The notes: a model not told the origin generated them from the letters alone. Shown: positions 39,501-49,000, counted from the first letter of the stretch. The stretch: 64,000 nucleotides of DNA from Ptychodera flava (GCF_041260155.1 NC_091933.1:24647174-24711173), one strand, 5' to 3'. A program made the numbers and translations.

Positions 39501-42500
39501 TGTACTTCTCTAACTTTTCTGGTGATACCAGTTTCTCGATAACCAAGTATCCATTCTTCTCATAGAAGTCTGCCTGCTCTGGTGTCAGTACTCCATTGTT
39601 CAGAGTGTAATTGATCGCTGGGTGGGCAGCCACAGCCACAGCGGATGTATCACAAGGACTCTACAGTCATGGTTAAGGTATTTTTTATGTCCATGGGTAG
39701 ATGTACTGAATGAATCCCCTATTGTACATACTTTTCACATGACTTATTTGTTGCAGCTACATTAGGGGATGACATCACAACTTTCTGGCAGCAACTTTTA
39801 AGTAAAATCATAGAATGAGGATAAAAACAGTTTGTTTATTGTACAACTTGGATACATTGTTGCCCTTTTGAAAGTGTTCAGTTTTGTACTTTTTCTAATT
39901 TTGGAATGTCCCATACCACTCTTAGCCCTGCGTATGACACTGATGCTGTGTGTTCTGACGTTAACGTACAACGTTGGGAACTCACAGCATCGTACGCAGG
40001 GCTTATAACCTCACTCTCTGCTAGTGTGATTGAGTATAATAAAGATTGATTGATTAACAGGTCACATAAATTGTTTTGTGTGTTCAATGTGAGGGTGGAG
40101 GTAAATTTTATTTTCACTTCCATGGTATGTTACACAAATTCACATAATGATCTCCGCAAGTCTAAAAGAAATAATTATATACAGTTTGGAAGTGGCTAGT
40201 CGCACCAAAGCGATGCGAATAATGAATTTAAATTTCTTATTTGCCCCTGACAGCCTAAACACCAATCAGAAAGCGGTTTACATGCACCAAAAGAAATTGT
40301 TGCTTTCAAACATACAACAAAATCTATTTCAACAGATTTTGCTGTTTAAAGTGGAAACTTTGGGCTGTTTAATGTCGATTGACAAGCTTTGATACACCAA
40401 GGCCAGAAACACATTTTAATGTCATAATTATATTTAGTTGGATTTCACAAAGATTGTGAAAACATAATCAATCAAGTCAACTTAGTGTAAGCTCTGATAC
40501 TTGGGTGACACTTGAGTGCCATGAAGGCTGTCCGAACTTCTTTTCGGGCTTTCCGTTTCCAAGCTTTCCAGGCAAGTGAAAATCCTGATGTTGTTCATTC
40601 TCCCTGGAACTTTATGACACAAGTTCATTCTGTCTGTTTAATATGTCCCTGATCCTTGTCAGGGGATGACGGATTTCGCTGCGAGACATAACGATTCTTT
40701 TTTTCTGTATCCACCATGCTGCTGGGTGAATTACACGTTCAGTCCTTATCCGACCCGCTGAATAAGAAATTTACAGGCCGAATAAGAAATGTACTTTTCT
40801 TACGAAATTTAGATTCCTTATTTGCACCGCTGCGGTGTGAATAACATCCTCCTCATAGTTGGGTCCTACTTATTACTGTTTACCGAAAAAAGTACCAATG
40901 AAATGTACGTCTCCATATTTCTTCAGACAGGAAACTGACATGTATCATAGCAATCTGTATTGTGTGGTTGTTGACAGAACTGAGTGTTCACACTCATAGT
41001 GCCTCAATTTGATGTAAATTGATAAATAGGCGTATACCATTGTTTATTGTCCGTATTTTACAGTATTGGTATTCAAATCAGTTATTTTTGTACGATGGGC
41101 GTCTGCTTTGTCAAACGCATTCAGTGTTATTAATGGCGTACGGCAAGGCAGCAATCTCTCACCTATGCTCTTTGCTGTGTATGTAGACGATCTAAGTACA
41201 AAGCTACAATCAGCCTGTTGGATGCTGTTTGGTAAACACAGTTGTTAATCACCTATTTTATGCAGATGACTTAGTTTTGATTTGCCCCTCGGCAAAAGCA
41301 TTACAAAAATTAATTAACATATGTGAACACTATGGGGACAAGCATGATATTGTTTTTCATCCCACTAAAACAGAATGTATGGCTATTTTCCCGAGGTCTT
41401 GGAAACCTAACAGAATTCCTATCGTATTTTTATATGGAAAATCTCTTAAATTTGTTAACACTAAAAAGTATCTCGGATATATTGTTTCTTCGTCGGGGGA
41501 AGACAACGCTGATATGCACAGGCAACTTCGATGTGTTTATGCTAGAGCTAATTGGATTGCGCGCAATTTTAGCTGCTGTTCACAGATTGTGAAATGTACC
41601 CTTTTTAGAAGCTTTTTATATAGTATGTATTGTCTTAATGTTTGGTGTAACTACAGTGCTAGACAGATGTCAACTCTAAAAGTGGCTTATCATAATGCAT
41701 TGCGAATAATTTTTGATCTTAAACGTGATGCGAGTATCAGTCACAATTTTGTATCAAGAAATATTTTGAATTTTGCTTCATTGCAACGAAAGTTACTATT
41801 GAACTTTTGCAAAAGATTAACAGAAAGCAAGGATTCTGTAATATACAGTTGTGTTAATTCTGATTTTTACTTTAATTCAACTTTCTGGCAGCATTGTAGG
41901 AATGTATGCATTAGTATTTTCAGTAGTTTTTTTATTCTTTTATAAAATTTATTTTTCGCTGTAATGCCTACATTTTAATGTTTTTCTTGGTATGGGCCGA
42001 TGGCCTGAAATAAAGGTAATAATAATAAACGATGATGTGACAGAACTCAGTATAAACGCATTTATTTACATGCAGACGGGAGACAGTACAGTGACACTGG
42101 TGCTCGGAACCACAGGCACCCTGACCCATGGCATGGGTTGGGTAGTCTGCTTGATAGAGTGCTCGTCTGCTCGATCTGTCGACCGCGTACCTGATCTGCC
42201 CATGGATGTAAAATTTACATCCATGATCTGCCCTACACTGCAAATACATTGCAGGAGGGCAGATCGAGTGCGCGATCGCGATCGACCAGACGATCGACCG
42301 ATCGATCAAGCAGACTACCCAACCCATGGACGCCTGTGCTCGGAATTGCCAATGTATATACGCAGAGAGAAAGACTGAACTCCTCCCCTCGTCCCTGTGG
42401 TACAGTACAGCAGCTGAATTCTGTATCACCGTCTTACCAATGCAATCCGTGCGCACATTCAATGAGTGCGGCGAATTGTGATGGAGGAAAGGATACAATT

Positions 42501-42565
42501 CCTGGGTACTGAGTTGCCGCCCCTCTCAAATGCTGTGACAGTACCTTCAGTCTCTCGTCCGCCAT
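29679..42565 (-). CDS. PHYH: Phytanoyl-CoA 2-hydroxylase, copy A (peroxisomal)
   Basis: Fe(II)/2-oxoglutarate dioxygenase that hydroxylates phytanoyl-CoA in peroxisomal alpha-oxidation. Exons in order: 42565-42438, 39658-39500, 38567-38396, 37671-37590, 34871-34690, 33987-33838, 30964-30818, 29735-29679 (stop TAG), 358 residues. The N-terminus [13 protein letters not shown] contains a PTS2 signal (RL-x5-HL, residues 5-13). Iron ligands are His190 and Asp192 ([14 protein letters not shown]) and His279 (LLIHGSG); Arg290 (GFRK) binds 2-oxoglutarate. Blocks [16 protein letters not shown] and [19 protein letters not shown] match the vertebrate enzyme. It is head-to-tail with copy B 12 kb away. Exon 7 after [12 protein letters not shown] is diverged from other PHYH (no GTxQENI segment). 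Intron 1 is phase 2, unlike copy B; the second of two AGs at the exon 2 acceptor was chosen to keep the frame. Confidence 0.95.
29836..29876. repeat. Perfect 18-bp stem, 5-nt loop hairpin
   Basis: CAGCATGGAGTTAGAAAC, loop GGTCT, then the exact inverse. It lies in the last intron of PHYH copy A, 101 bases before the terminal exon. Similar in form to the hairpin at 21333, so probably a small fold-back insertion. Confidence 0.8.
32040..32370. repeat. Interspersed repeat, copy in PHYH A intron 6
   Basis: Contains AGCTACTATAGAC, TTCTAGGGACATGTAACCC and AAAGCTGTCTGACCAGC, followed by an AAATACAGATTTGCATATTT stretch. These match parts of the repeat at 33170-33645; the two may be halves of one element split by the MITE at 32750. 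Confidence 0.55.
32750..33157. mobile_element. TA-flanked MITE, ACCCTATCA family (copy 2)
   Basis: A 408-bp element between TA (32748-32749) and TA (33158-33159). Ends CCATAAAACCCTATCACTTT and the inverse of CTGTATAAACCCTATCAATT. Same internal pattern as the copy at 9193-9612. It lies in PHYH A intron 6. Confidence 0.75.
33170..33645. repeat. Interspersed repeat ending in GGACGGACGCC and a CATA microsatellite
   Basis: Internal units include TATCCCTAGGGACCTGTACA and AAAGCTGTCTGACCAGC. These are followed by GTGGACGGACGCC, (CATA)n at 33521-33575, GACGCCGGACGCCGGACGGA and a terminal CTATAGACTATAGTCTATAG palindrome. The layout of internal unit, GACG-rich box, microsatellite and short terminal hairpin parallels the array at 47.3-48.5 kb. 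Confidence 0.65.
35481..35652. mobile_element. TTAA MITE with CCCTTTGAGTGC ends (copy 2)
   Basis: A 172-bp copy inverted relative to 18774-18990. TTAA lies at 35477-35480 and a decayed TTCA at 35653-35656. It lies in PHYH A intron 4. Confidence 0.75.
35890..36225 (+). mobile_element. Possible 5' part of a DNA transposon
   Basis: Starts near GCCGTTCATACACAGGCC and contains several GAAGCGTTTCA/GAAACG inverted motifs and GTGTGGACA boxes. An ATG in a good context (GCCATGG, 36161) opens [21 protein letters not shown]. The frame runs into the MITE fragment at 36226. The GTGTGGAC and AAACGxTTC style recalls Harbinger ends, but no right end was found. Confidence 0.3.
36226..36335. mobile_element. 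Fragment of the ACCCTATCAATTCGACC MITE (copy 3)
   Basis: After TA, CCAAAAACCCTATCAATTCG matches the inverted right end of the copies at 9.2 and 32.8 kb. It then decays into ATTTAGTGGTCGAAT. The other end is missing. Confidence 0.65.
36336..37589. other. PHYH A intron 4, left of exon 4
   Basis: Overlapping frames exist on both strands (plus 36854-37438, minus 37000-37425, the latter with an internal ATG in good context reading [18 protein letters not shown]). Neither resembles a known family. A GAGAGGGCGC motif lies at 37414-37423. Possibly the rest of the element starting at 35890. Confidence 0.4.
38040..38121. repeat. Two-copy tandem repeat
   Basis: TAGCTCTCRTCTATCATATT followed by ATAGATGAGGTTTTTC occurs twice. 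Each unit can fold on ATCTAT/ATAGAT. It lies in PHYH A intron 3, before exon 4. Confidence 0.75.
38776..39323. mobile_element. Fold-back element with TIRs of repeated CCAACTCGCCCGAT units
   Basis: A 548-bp element in PHYH A intron 2. Both ends start CAGTCAACTCGCACCTTTTC on opposite strands. Each arm (about 95 bp left, 125 bp right) is made of 15 to 17 bp units of the form CCAACTCGCCCGATA. TA lies at 38774-38775 and 39324-39325. The right arm has extra units. Confidence 0.85.
39925..40002. mobile_element. Small MITE with GCCCTGCG ends, PHYH A intron 1
   Basis: Seventy-eight bp between TTA (39922-39924) and TTA (40003-40005). Ends GCCCTGCGTA and TACGCAGGGC, inner inverted GATGCTGTG/CACAGCATC. 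A 3-bp TTA duplication suggests Harbinger/PIF ancestry. A homologous copy occupies intron 1 of PHYH B. Confidence 0.8.
41045..42030 (+). mobile_element. LINE fragment: RT palm/thumb region and 3' end
   Basis: Non-LTR retrotransposon in PHYH A intron 1, opposite strand. Motifs: [10 protein letters not shown] (RT block 4), then [14 protein letters not shown] with the catalytic FADD-type box, then the KYLGYIVSS block and an ARAN...[10 protein letters not shown] region. The frame changes once near 41220, between VYVDDLS and FYADD, so it is broken. It ends at 41945, followed by AATAAAGGTAATAATAATAA. The 5' part is missing. The style is CR1-group-like, but the clade is not certain. Confidence 0.85.
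42060..42390. repeat. Nested inverted repeats, CGATCG-rich
   Basis: Outer arms CATGGGTTGGGTAGTCTGCT (42132) and its inverse (ending 42329). Inner hairpins around ATGGATGTAAAATTTACATC (42202) and CTGCAAATACATTGCAG, and a run of CGATCG/CGACC motifs at 42270-42308. It lies just 50 bases from the donor of PHYH A exon 1. Probably a fold-back element. Confidence 0.75.
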
Positions 42566-42689
42566 GTTAGTTAGGAAATGGTCGAGATACTTCTAACGTA
42601 ATATTGACCTAGTTATATAATGTCATTGGTTTATACCATTTGGGTTCCGGGGAGACGCAAAGTGGGTGACAAAAACCAACCTCGATGAG

Positions 42690-43745
42690 AGCATGATCAT
42701 GGATACATATGATGCACAACAAAAAGATAAAATTTTCCCTACATCTATTCAATGTTTTCATTAAACCTGTTTTACTGTATGGCTCAGAGATTTGGGGACA
42801 AGATTTCATGGATTACAAGAAGTGGGATAAATCAGCAATTGAAAAAAACTCACCTCAAATTTTGTAAGAACATTTACAGTGTAATAGACAAGCTTGTAAT
42901 GCCGCTGTGAGGGGTGAACTAGGACAATTTCCACTTCTACTTGAGATCAAACTTAATATTGTTAAACACTGGCTTCATATCGTACAACTGCCACATTGTA
43001 ATCTTGCTAAAGAAGCTTTTCTGGAGCAAATGGTAAACAACACTAACAATAGATCCTGGTTTAACTGTTTAAGTGCTTTAATTAAAGACAATGGAATGGA
43101 CTTTCTCCTTGATAAAGCTCCATCACTTAAACACCACAAAGTTATAACTGGTTTAATGAAGACAAATTTAACAAACAATTATGAAGTCTTTTGGAAAAAG
43201 TTGATCACTGATGAAAATAGTAAACTAAGAATGTATGCCAAAATAAAACGTAATTTTAGATTAGAACCCTACTTAACACAGTTGCAAGGTGAGAAAAGAA
43301 AATTGCTCACCAAACTTCGCATTAGCAATCATGATCTAGCAATTGAAAAAGGGAGACACACTGTTCCAAAAACCCCAATTACTGAAAGATACTGCAATCA
43401 GTGTAACACCAACAGTATTGAAGATGAAACACACTTTTTATTAGTCTGTCAGAAATACAAAGTCCAAAGAAAGTACTTTTTCAGTAAAATCAATTTCCCA
43501 AACGACGATACTGAAAATCAGCTTATTTCTCTACTAACAAAACAAGAGTTATCTTTTAATGAACAACTTGCAGATTATATTTTACTTTATATAAACAAAG
43601 AAATACCTAGTTATATCATTATTTACTATTATTATTATACTGTAATACTTTATGTATTATTTTTGTATCACACTTTTATTGCCACAAATGTGATGTAAAT
43701 CCTATATTTACAAGCAAGCAATAAAAATATTATTATTATTATTAT
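42690..43745 (+). mobile_element. LINE 3' end of a second family, (ATT)n tail
   Basis: Upstream part reads FIKPVLLYGSEIWG, the typical segment after the RT domain. A long frame from 42907 follows with a C-terminal knuckle CNQCN...DETHFLLVC (C-x2-C-x9-H-x4-C). Stop at 43698, then an ATTATTATTATT tail. At least one frameshift separates the first segment from the rest. It sits about 125 bases upstream of the PHYH A start codon, pointing away. Confidence 0.85.
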
Positions 43746-44456
43746 GATGAGATAAACATGACAACGCTGAAACAGTCGGTAAATTGCCCAATACCAAAAA
43801 CCAGTATGTGACACAGGCTAGATCCAAGGCTCGAAATTAGCGGTAGTCCCGCGTCCACAGACTACCAACTTTTCCCTGGGGCTACCAAAACGAATGAAAT
43901 GGTAGCCCACAGCCACACGGACTACCAAAGCCTGGGACATGAAATTACTTTTTGGGCGACATGATCGATGTTGATCGCTGTGAGATGACCGACGCTCATA
44001 CAGTCAACCCAGCTGGACATGTACACAGAAAGGACATGTCGACTTTGTTGCGACAAACTTTCAATAAAATATCTGATGTACTTGGATTACAGGCTCGGGA
44101 AATGATGGCCAATGAAAATTTATTTTCATAGTTATTTAATCACAATTTATCAATCACAATTAAACACAAAATTATTCAAACTGCAAAGAAAAAGCTGTCG
44201 GGTCATCAACAAATTTCGCAATGATAAAGGTGGGGAAATATAGTCAAAATTGCCACGAAAGTATTAGGAACATGACTGTACCAAGTTGTCATCCTGAAAT
44301 TCATAGCCAATCTATTTTTAGCCATGTTATGTTTACACATGCTGAGTGAAAAGTCGTGGTCATTGCGAACATCAAAATTTGCATAAGCTCTGCGTATGTG
44401 TGAATAGGTCGTCAAAACTTTGAGGCGTCACCGTTGTCCACTGCACATGCTATACC
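43746..44456. other. Spacer, no gene recognised
   Basis: Contains several ACTACCAA/GGTAG motifs at 43838-43935 that form loose inverted repeats. Otherwise nothing. Confidence 0.45.
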
Positions 44457-44876
44457 GTTCTCCTCACAGGTTATCGTAACCACGGGGGACCGTGTCGTAA
44501 CGTTGCTTGGATAGTCGTTCGAGGCGGGCGGCCGAAAGTCGCCGTTTAGGGGTGAACCATTTGATTTCCGGGGGGTGGAGGAAATGGGTGGGGCAACAAT
44601 TTTTTTTTCCCCATGACTGTGACAGCAAATTTTTTTTTTTCTATTGTCAGTCCTGCATCAAATTATTTTTTCTGTATGCAGTGGCAAAGCAAATTTTTTT
44701 TTCTCGCTTGCCAATTTTTAATACAATATATATGCTATGCATACACGTTATTGGTTCACAACCGGATGTTTTAATAATTTGTTGTGTTCATGGTTCTGCT
44801 ATTAAAATTTTATGTACAACAAATAACTTGTAAAAAATCCATTTGGAGCTGACTGATCTTGTGAGTGCTGTACCTA

Positions 44877-45380
44877 ATGCAATTAAAAGAGGGAGACAAG
44901 CTATCTGCATTCAATCAGGAAAAACACCAGCAACTGTATAGCGATATGAAAGAAGTATCCAACCAGACTGACAAACTTGACCAGCTGTACTCAAGCTGTG
45001 TAGCAGACGTGGAAAAACTCAACAAGAAATCTGCGTCATACCAAGAAAGTATGGTTTTCTACCGCTCTCTACAAGCCAAGGTCAAGGCAGTTGTGCAGAT
45101 GGTAAATGAGAAAATGGCCACCATATCAGCTGTGCATGAGAAATACAAAGAACTGTACGGAGCTAGCCAGCAGGCAGCAGCCAATAACAGGAGAGCTGCT
45201 AACGAAAAAAGAAAGAAGAAGAAAAGAGCTGCGATATCAGCATCACTCAATACCAATCCACATGTCAAGGCAAAGTGCCGAAGAGAGATGGCAAAGGACA
45301 TCCACTCAACTGACATTGTCACTTTATTCAACAGACAAGAAAGGGGAGACAAAGGTAGTCATATCAGCAGATTATTTTGA
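44877..45380 (+). CDS. Coiled-coil protein or exon inside TIR element
   Basis: A 167-residue frame from the ATG at 44877, closed upstream by a stop at 44862. Residues 10-110 are strongly heptad-like (KLDQLYSSCVADVEKLNKK, YRSLQAKVKAVVQMVNEKMA). A basic stretch NEKRKKKKRAA and a conserved-looking tail (MAKDIHSTDIVTLFNRQE) follow. A GACAAAG/GTAGTC junction at 45346-45358 and a TTTCTTACAG at 45550-45559 could be splice sites, so this may be one exon of a longer gene. No family recognised. It is the only coding candidate in the transposon, so it may be captured host sequence or an accessory protein. Confidence 0.45.
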   Translation: MQLKEGDKLSAFNQEKHQQLYSDMKEVSNQTDKLDQLYSSCVADVEKLNKKSASYQESMVFYRSLQAKVKAVVQMVNEKMATISAVHEKYKELYGASQQAAANNRRAANEKRKKKKRAAISASLNTNPHVKAKCRREMAKDIHSTDIVTLFNRQERGDKGSHISRLF

Positions 45381-45659
45381 GTGATGACTTTGTTTATGTT
45401 GGAGTAAGCTTAATATAAAAATGCATATAAAAATCACCAATATTAACGCTTTTGTCCCTTTCCAAAGTGAGAAACCTTTTAATCAAACACAAAACTACTG
45501 CAGACAATTTTTAATAAAAATAACAATTTTCCTTTCTTTCAATTTTCCTTTCTTACAGGTGCTCAGCAGGTACCTGCATGTACCGAACCAAAAAGATATG
45601 GGATCTGCCTACTGTCACCCATGAAGCCACTGCCATAGTCTCCAGTAGAGTAATAGTAA

Positions 45660-45725
45660 CCTGGTTAAACCAGAAAGCTGATCTGTTCCATCCACTGAAC
45701 AGATCAGCCGTCTGGTTAAACCAGG
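45660..45725. repeat. Two-part hairpin inside the TIR element
   Basis: CCTGGTTAAACCAGA, two bases, GCTGATCTGTTC, an 8-base loop, then the inverse of both parts. The outer arm is itself a palindrome (CTGGTTAAACCAG). It lies 280 bases after the coiled-coil frame. Confidence 0.85.
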
Positions 45726-46470
45726 CTGATAGTGACTAGTATAGAAGTGTAGTGATCATACAGTTGTGAAAGTCAGTACTATAGCTGTGTTTTATATAAA
45801 ATCAGTACTGTCAACTTCTCAGGAAAGAAGTCATGTTTTACAAAAGTTGTGTTTGTATTTCATTATTTGTTATTGTATTTTCATTGCAAGGAAAGACATA
45901 TATTTTGAGAATAATATACTGCTTTTAAAAGTAGTTCATTATATCGTGTCGTTTGTTTTAAATTTTCAGTAGATACAGATCACAGCAAGTCCAATGGTTC
46001 CCCTTTTAATACTGACTGTGTCAATGCTTTATTGCAACATATTTAAAACACTGTCATCACAATGAAACTTTGAACATTGTGTAGTATTTAAGTTTATTTA
46101 TATGCCAGATTTTTACATCAGGATTCACTCTAAAATATTGAAAATATTAGTGCCGCCGTAGGCGGCTGCCCTCCAGCGTTTTTTTTTAAATCAGTCCCAA
46201 ACTTTGGTGATTTTAGCACATGGCGACAAATTTTTTTTTCTCTCCTGTCTGTTGGAACAATTTTTTTTCTCAAGCCATTGTTGGATCAATTTTTTTTTTT
46301 CTGTCCTTCACCTGCCGATAAATTTTTTTTCCCCAGATCCTCCATCCCCCCAGAAATCAAATGGTTCTCCCCTTCCTTGGAAATACTTTTTTTAACAAGT
46401 AAACGGCGACCTGCGGCCGCCCGCCTCGATCGACTATCCAAGCCACGTTGCGATAACCTGTGGTTCTCCT

Positions 46471-46839
46471 AAGGCTATGATCTGCAGGTATTGATGTCAA
46501 ATGACTATAAAATTCACTTGCTGGATAGAATCATGCAAAACCCTCTTCATTCATGCATGGGCTACCAGACCTTAGCCCAATGGGACTGCCGGAGAAAAAA
46601 GTTAATTTCGAGCCCTGCCAGACCACAGAGCCACAGGCTCTTGGAGCTCGTGTTCGGCCACAGTCGCAGTCCCCGTGTGTATATGGACTGTGGTCAATGG
46701 TCCAATCCACGCACCGGCGGGCACAAGCCCGACCTCTAGTTTGCACACACACAGTCCACAGGTCAATTAGGCATTATTTGTGATGATTTTTCTATTATTA
46801 TAATCAAAAATGATTATGAATGTTAATAAATTATTAATA
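46471..46839. other. Gap between two large TIR elements
   Basis: GC-rich part 46590-46760 with overlapping frames on both strands but no recognised product; short inverted motifs only (GAGCCACAGGCTC). No A/B box could be confirmed, so it is not called a SINE. Confidence 0.45.
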
Positions 46840-47046
46840 TGAATGTTGCAGAATATTAAAAATTTTTTTTACAAAGAATGTCGTCTACTTTGTGTAAATA
46901 CCGTCTGGAAACCCCATTGTTGTGATGATTATTAATAAACTATGATTATGATTAATAAAATCATATTTTACACATTGTAATCTGCTTATGTGAACAACCC
47001 TCTGGAAACCCTTACATAGTTTCACAATCTATGCCAAAATATACAA

Positions 47047-47152
47047 GTGACACCATTGCCCATGCAGGTTCAGTCTACGCCAAGTGTTACTACACAGTGT
47101 ATACACTGTGTAGTAACTCTCGCTGTAGACTGAACCTGAGCAATGGCGTCAC
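47047..47152. repeat. 106-bp palindrome
   Basis: The arms match through GGTTCAGTCTAC and GTTACTACACAGTGTA, with outer GTGACRCCATTG; the centre is GTATAC near 47101. Contained in the larger TIR element. Confidence 0.85.
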
Positions 47153-47309
47153 CTGTATGCTTTTGCATATATCATGAATTAAATATGGATTTCCAGAGGG
47201 TTGTTTACGTAAGTAGAGATTACAATGTGAACAAGTCATCGTTGATGACACAGTCCCCACTTGTTAATGGGTGCTTTGATTACAGGTCCTCAGAGAGGAT
47301 AGAGTCCGG

Positions 47310-48483
47310 TAGTTCAATGTCCTTGTACCAACTTTTGATTAAAATTGGTTGAAATATGCCGAGTTATGGCTTTGTACATGAAAAAATCATAACAAAAAGG
47401 CCGCCACAGCAGCCATATTGGATCGTATCACAAAACTAATTAACATGCATATGTATGACATTGGTCAATCTCCTTGTACCAACTTTGAATAAATTTGCTT
47501 GATACATGTCTGAGTTATGGTTCTGGACATGAAAAAACATAATAAAATGGCCACACGGCGGCCATATTGGATCGTATCACAAAACAAGTCAATGTGCATG
47601 TGTATGACATAGGTTGATGTCCTTGTACCAACTTTGAATAAATTGGTTGAGATATGCCTGAGTTATGGCTCTGTACATGAAAAAATCGTAACGAAATGGC
47701 CGCACTGCGGCCATATTGGATCGTATCACAAAACAAATTGATGTGCATAGCTATGACATTGGTCAATGTCCTTGTACCAACTTTGAATAAAATCTGTAGA
47801 AACATGCCTGAGTTATGGCTCTGTACATGAAAAAATCGTAATAAAATGGCCGCCTGGCGGCCATATTGGATCGTATCACAAAACAAATTGATGTGCATAT
47901 GTATGACATAGGTCAATGTCCTTGTACCAAGTTTGAATAAAATCGGTTGAGATATGCCTGAGTTATGGCTCTGTACATGAAAAAATCGTAACAAAATGGC
48001 CGCACTGCGGCCATATTGGATCGTATCACAAAACAAATTGATGTGCATAGCTATGACATTGGTCAATGTCCTTGTACCAACTTTGAATAAAATCTGTAGA
48101 AACATGCCTGAGTTATGGCTCTGTACATGAAAAATCGTAATAAAATGGCCGCCTGGCGGCCATATTGGATCGTATCACAAAACAAATTGATGTGCATATG
48201 TATGACATAGGTCAATGTCCTTGTACCAAGTTTGAATATAATCGGTTGAGATATGCGTGAGTTATGGCTCTGTACATGAAAAAATCGTAACAAAATGGCC
48301 GCATGGCGGCCATATTGGATCGTATCACAAAACAAATCGACGTGCATCTGTATGACATATGAAGTAATCCTTGTACCAAGTTTGAATGAAATCGCTTGGG
48401 CATCTCTGAGATATCTGCGTGAACGACGGACGGACGGACGGACGCACGCACGCACGCACACACGCACGGACATGACCAAACCT
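47310..48483. repeat. Tandem array of eight 149-151 bp units with dimeric order
   Basis: TCCTTGTACCAA starts at 47320, 47471, 47620, 47769, 47919, 48069, 48218 and 48368. Each unit holds GAGTTATGGCTCTGTACATG, ATGGCCGC..GCGGCCAT and ATTGGATCGTATCACAAAAC. Units at 47769 and 48069 share AATCTGTAGAAACATGCC; units at 47919 and 48218 share ATCGGTTGAGATATGC, so a two-unit repeat of about 300 bp exists. The array ends in GACGGACGGACGGACGCACG and a hairpin AGTCCCCCCGGAC/GTCCGTGGGACT. Long minus-strand frames across it are a by-product of the near-150 period. Confidence 0.92.
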
Positions 48484-49000
48484 ATAAGTCCCCCCGGACG
48501 GTGTCCGTGGGACTAAAAATATGACTTTATTATTCATAATCATAATTTCGTCATAATTATCACAACAATGGGGGTTTCCAGACATAATCATAATTTATTA
48601 ATGATCATAAGTATCACAACAACGGGGTTTCCAGATGGTATTTACACAAAGTAGACGACATTGTTTGTTAAAAAAAGGTTTCAATATTCTGTAACATTCA
48701 GTTCTGTACACCTGAATAAATCCAGGAACAGCCAACCAATTCAATTCTGCTATCCATGAAGAAACAGATATTATCCTCGATTATCTTTACAGAGATGATA
48801 TATTTACAAATTACAAAGCTAGTATTTCATAAAAATAATGACAATACTTTGAAGAGCTATTCAAAGTAGTATAAGTCCGCTAGGCCCTATGTTTCTCATG
48901 TTATGGATTGCAACTTCAATTGATAAATGGACTGAAAATAATTTCTATTTTTACAAAAAACTTTGTGCATTTCCTAAACATAAGGCAGTTTTACTATTAA

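Larger units (their letters stand above)
44465..46462. mobile_element. 2-kb TIR DNA transposon with 8-bp target duplication and internal gene
   Basis: The outermost bases are CACAGGTTATCG and the exact inverse CGATAACCTGTG. GTTCTCCT lies directly outside at both ends (44457-44464 and 46463-46470), a perfect 8-bp target duplication. TIR similarity continues inward (CTTGGATAGTCG, GAGGCGGGCGGCCG, TCGCCGTTTA, TTTGATTTCYGGGGGG) for about 130 bp; the left end has about 20 extra bases. Both subterminal regions carry CAATTTTTTTTTC repeated four times. An 8-bp duplication fits hAT or P-type transposons. The only large frame inside is the coiled-coil one at 44877-45380; no transposase was recognised, so the element is probably non-autonomous. 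Confidence 0.88.
46840..48700. mobile_element. 1.86-kb TIR element enclosing a tandem array
   Basis: Inverted arms of about 135 to 165 bp: TGAATGTTGCAGAATATT at 46840 and its near inverse ending at 48700. Shared AATGTCGTCTACTTTGTGTA and TCTGGAAACCCC lie inside each, and the latter with ATTGTTGTGAT occurs twice per arm. Between the arms are the palindrome at 47047-47152, the 150-bp array and a GGACGGACGCACGC microsatellite. No transposase frame. Ends are approximate and no target duplication was seen. Confidence 0.75.

Noticed and set aside
41968-42498. Minus-strand 176-codon frame
   Set aside because: Out of frame with PHYH A exon 1 and driven by the CGATCG inverted repeats.
46531-46783. Overlapping frames in the GC-rich block
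   Set aside because: Three frames open at once by base composition; no splice or family support.
47515-48479. Long minus-strand frames (196 and 138 codons) over the tandem array
   Set aside because: They repeat every 49-50 codons because the repeat period is close to a multiple of three; no protein family and the frame fails at 149-bp units.
47310-48483. CRISPR-like array
   Set aside because: Units are contiguous 150-bp tandem copies without unique spacers, in eukaryotic DNA.
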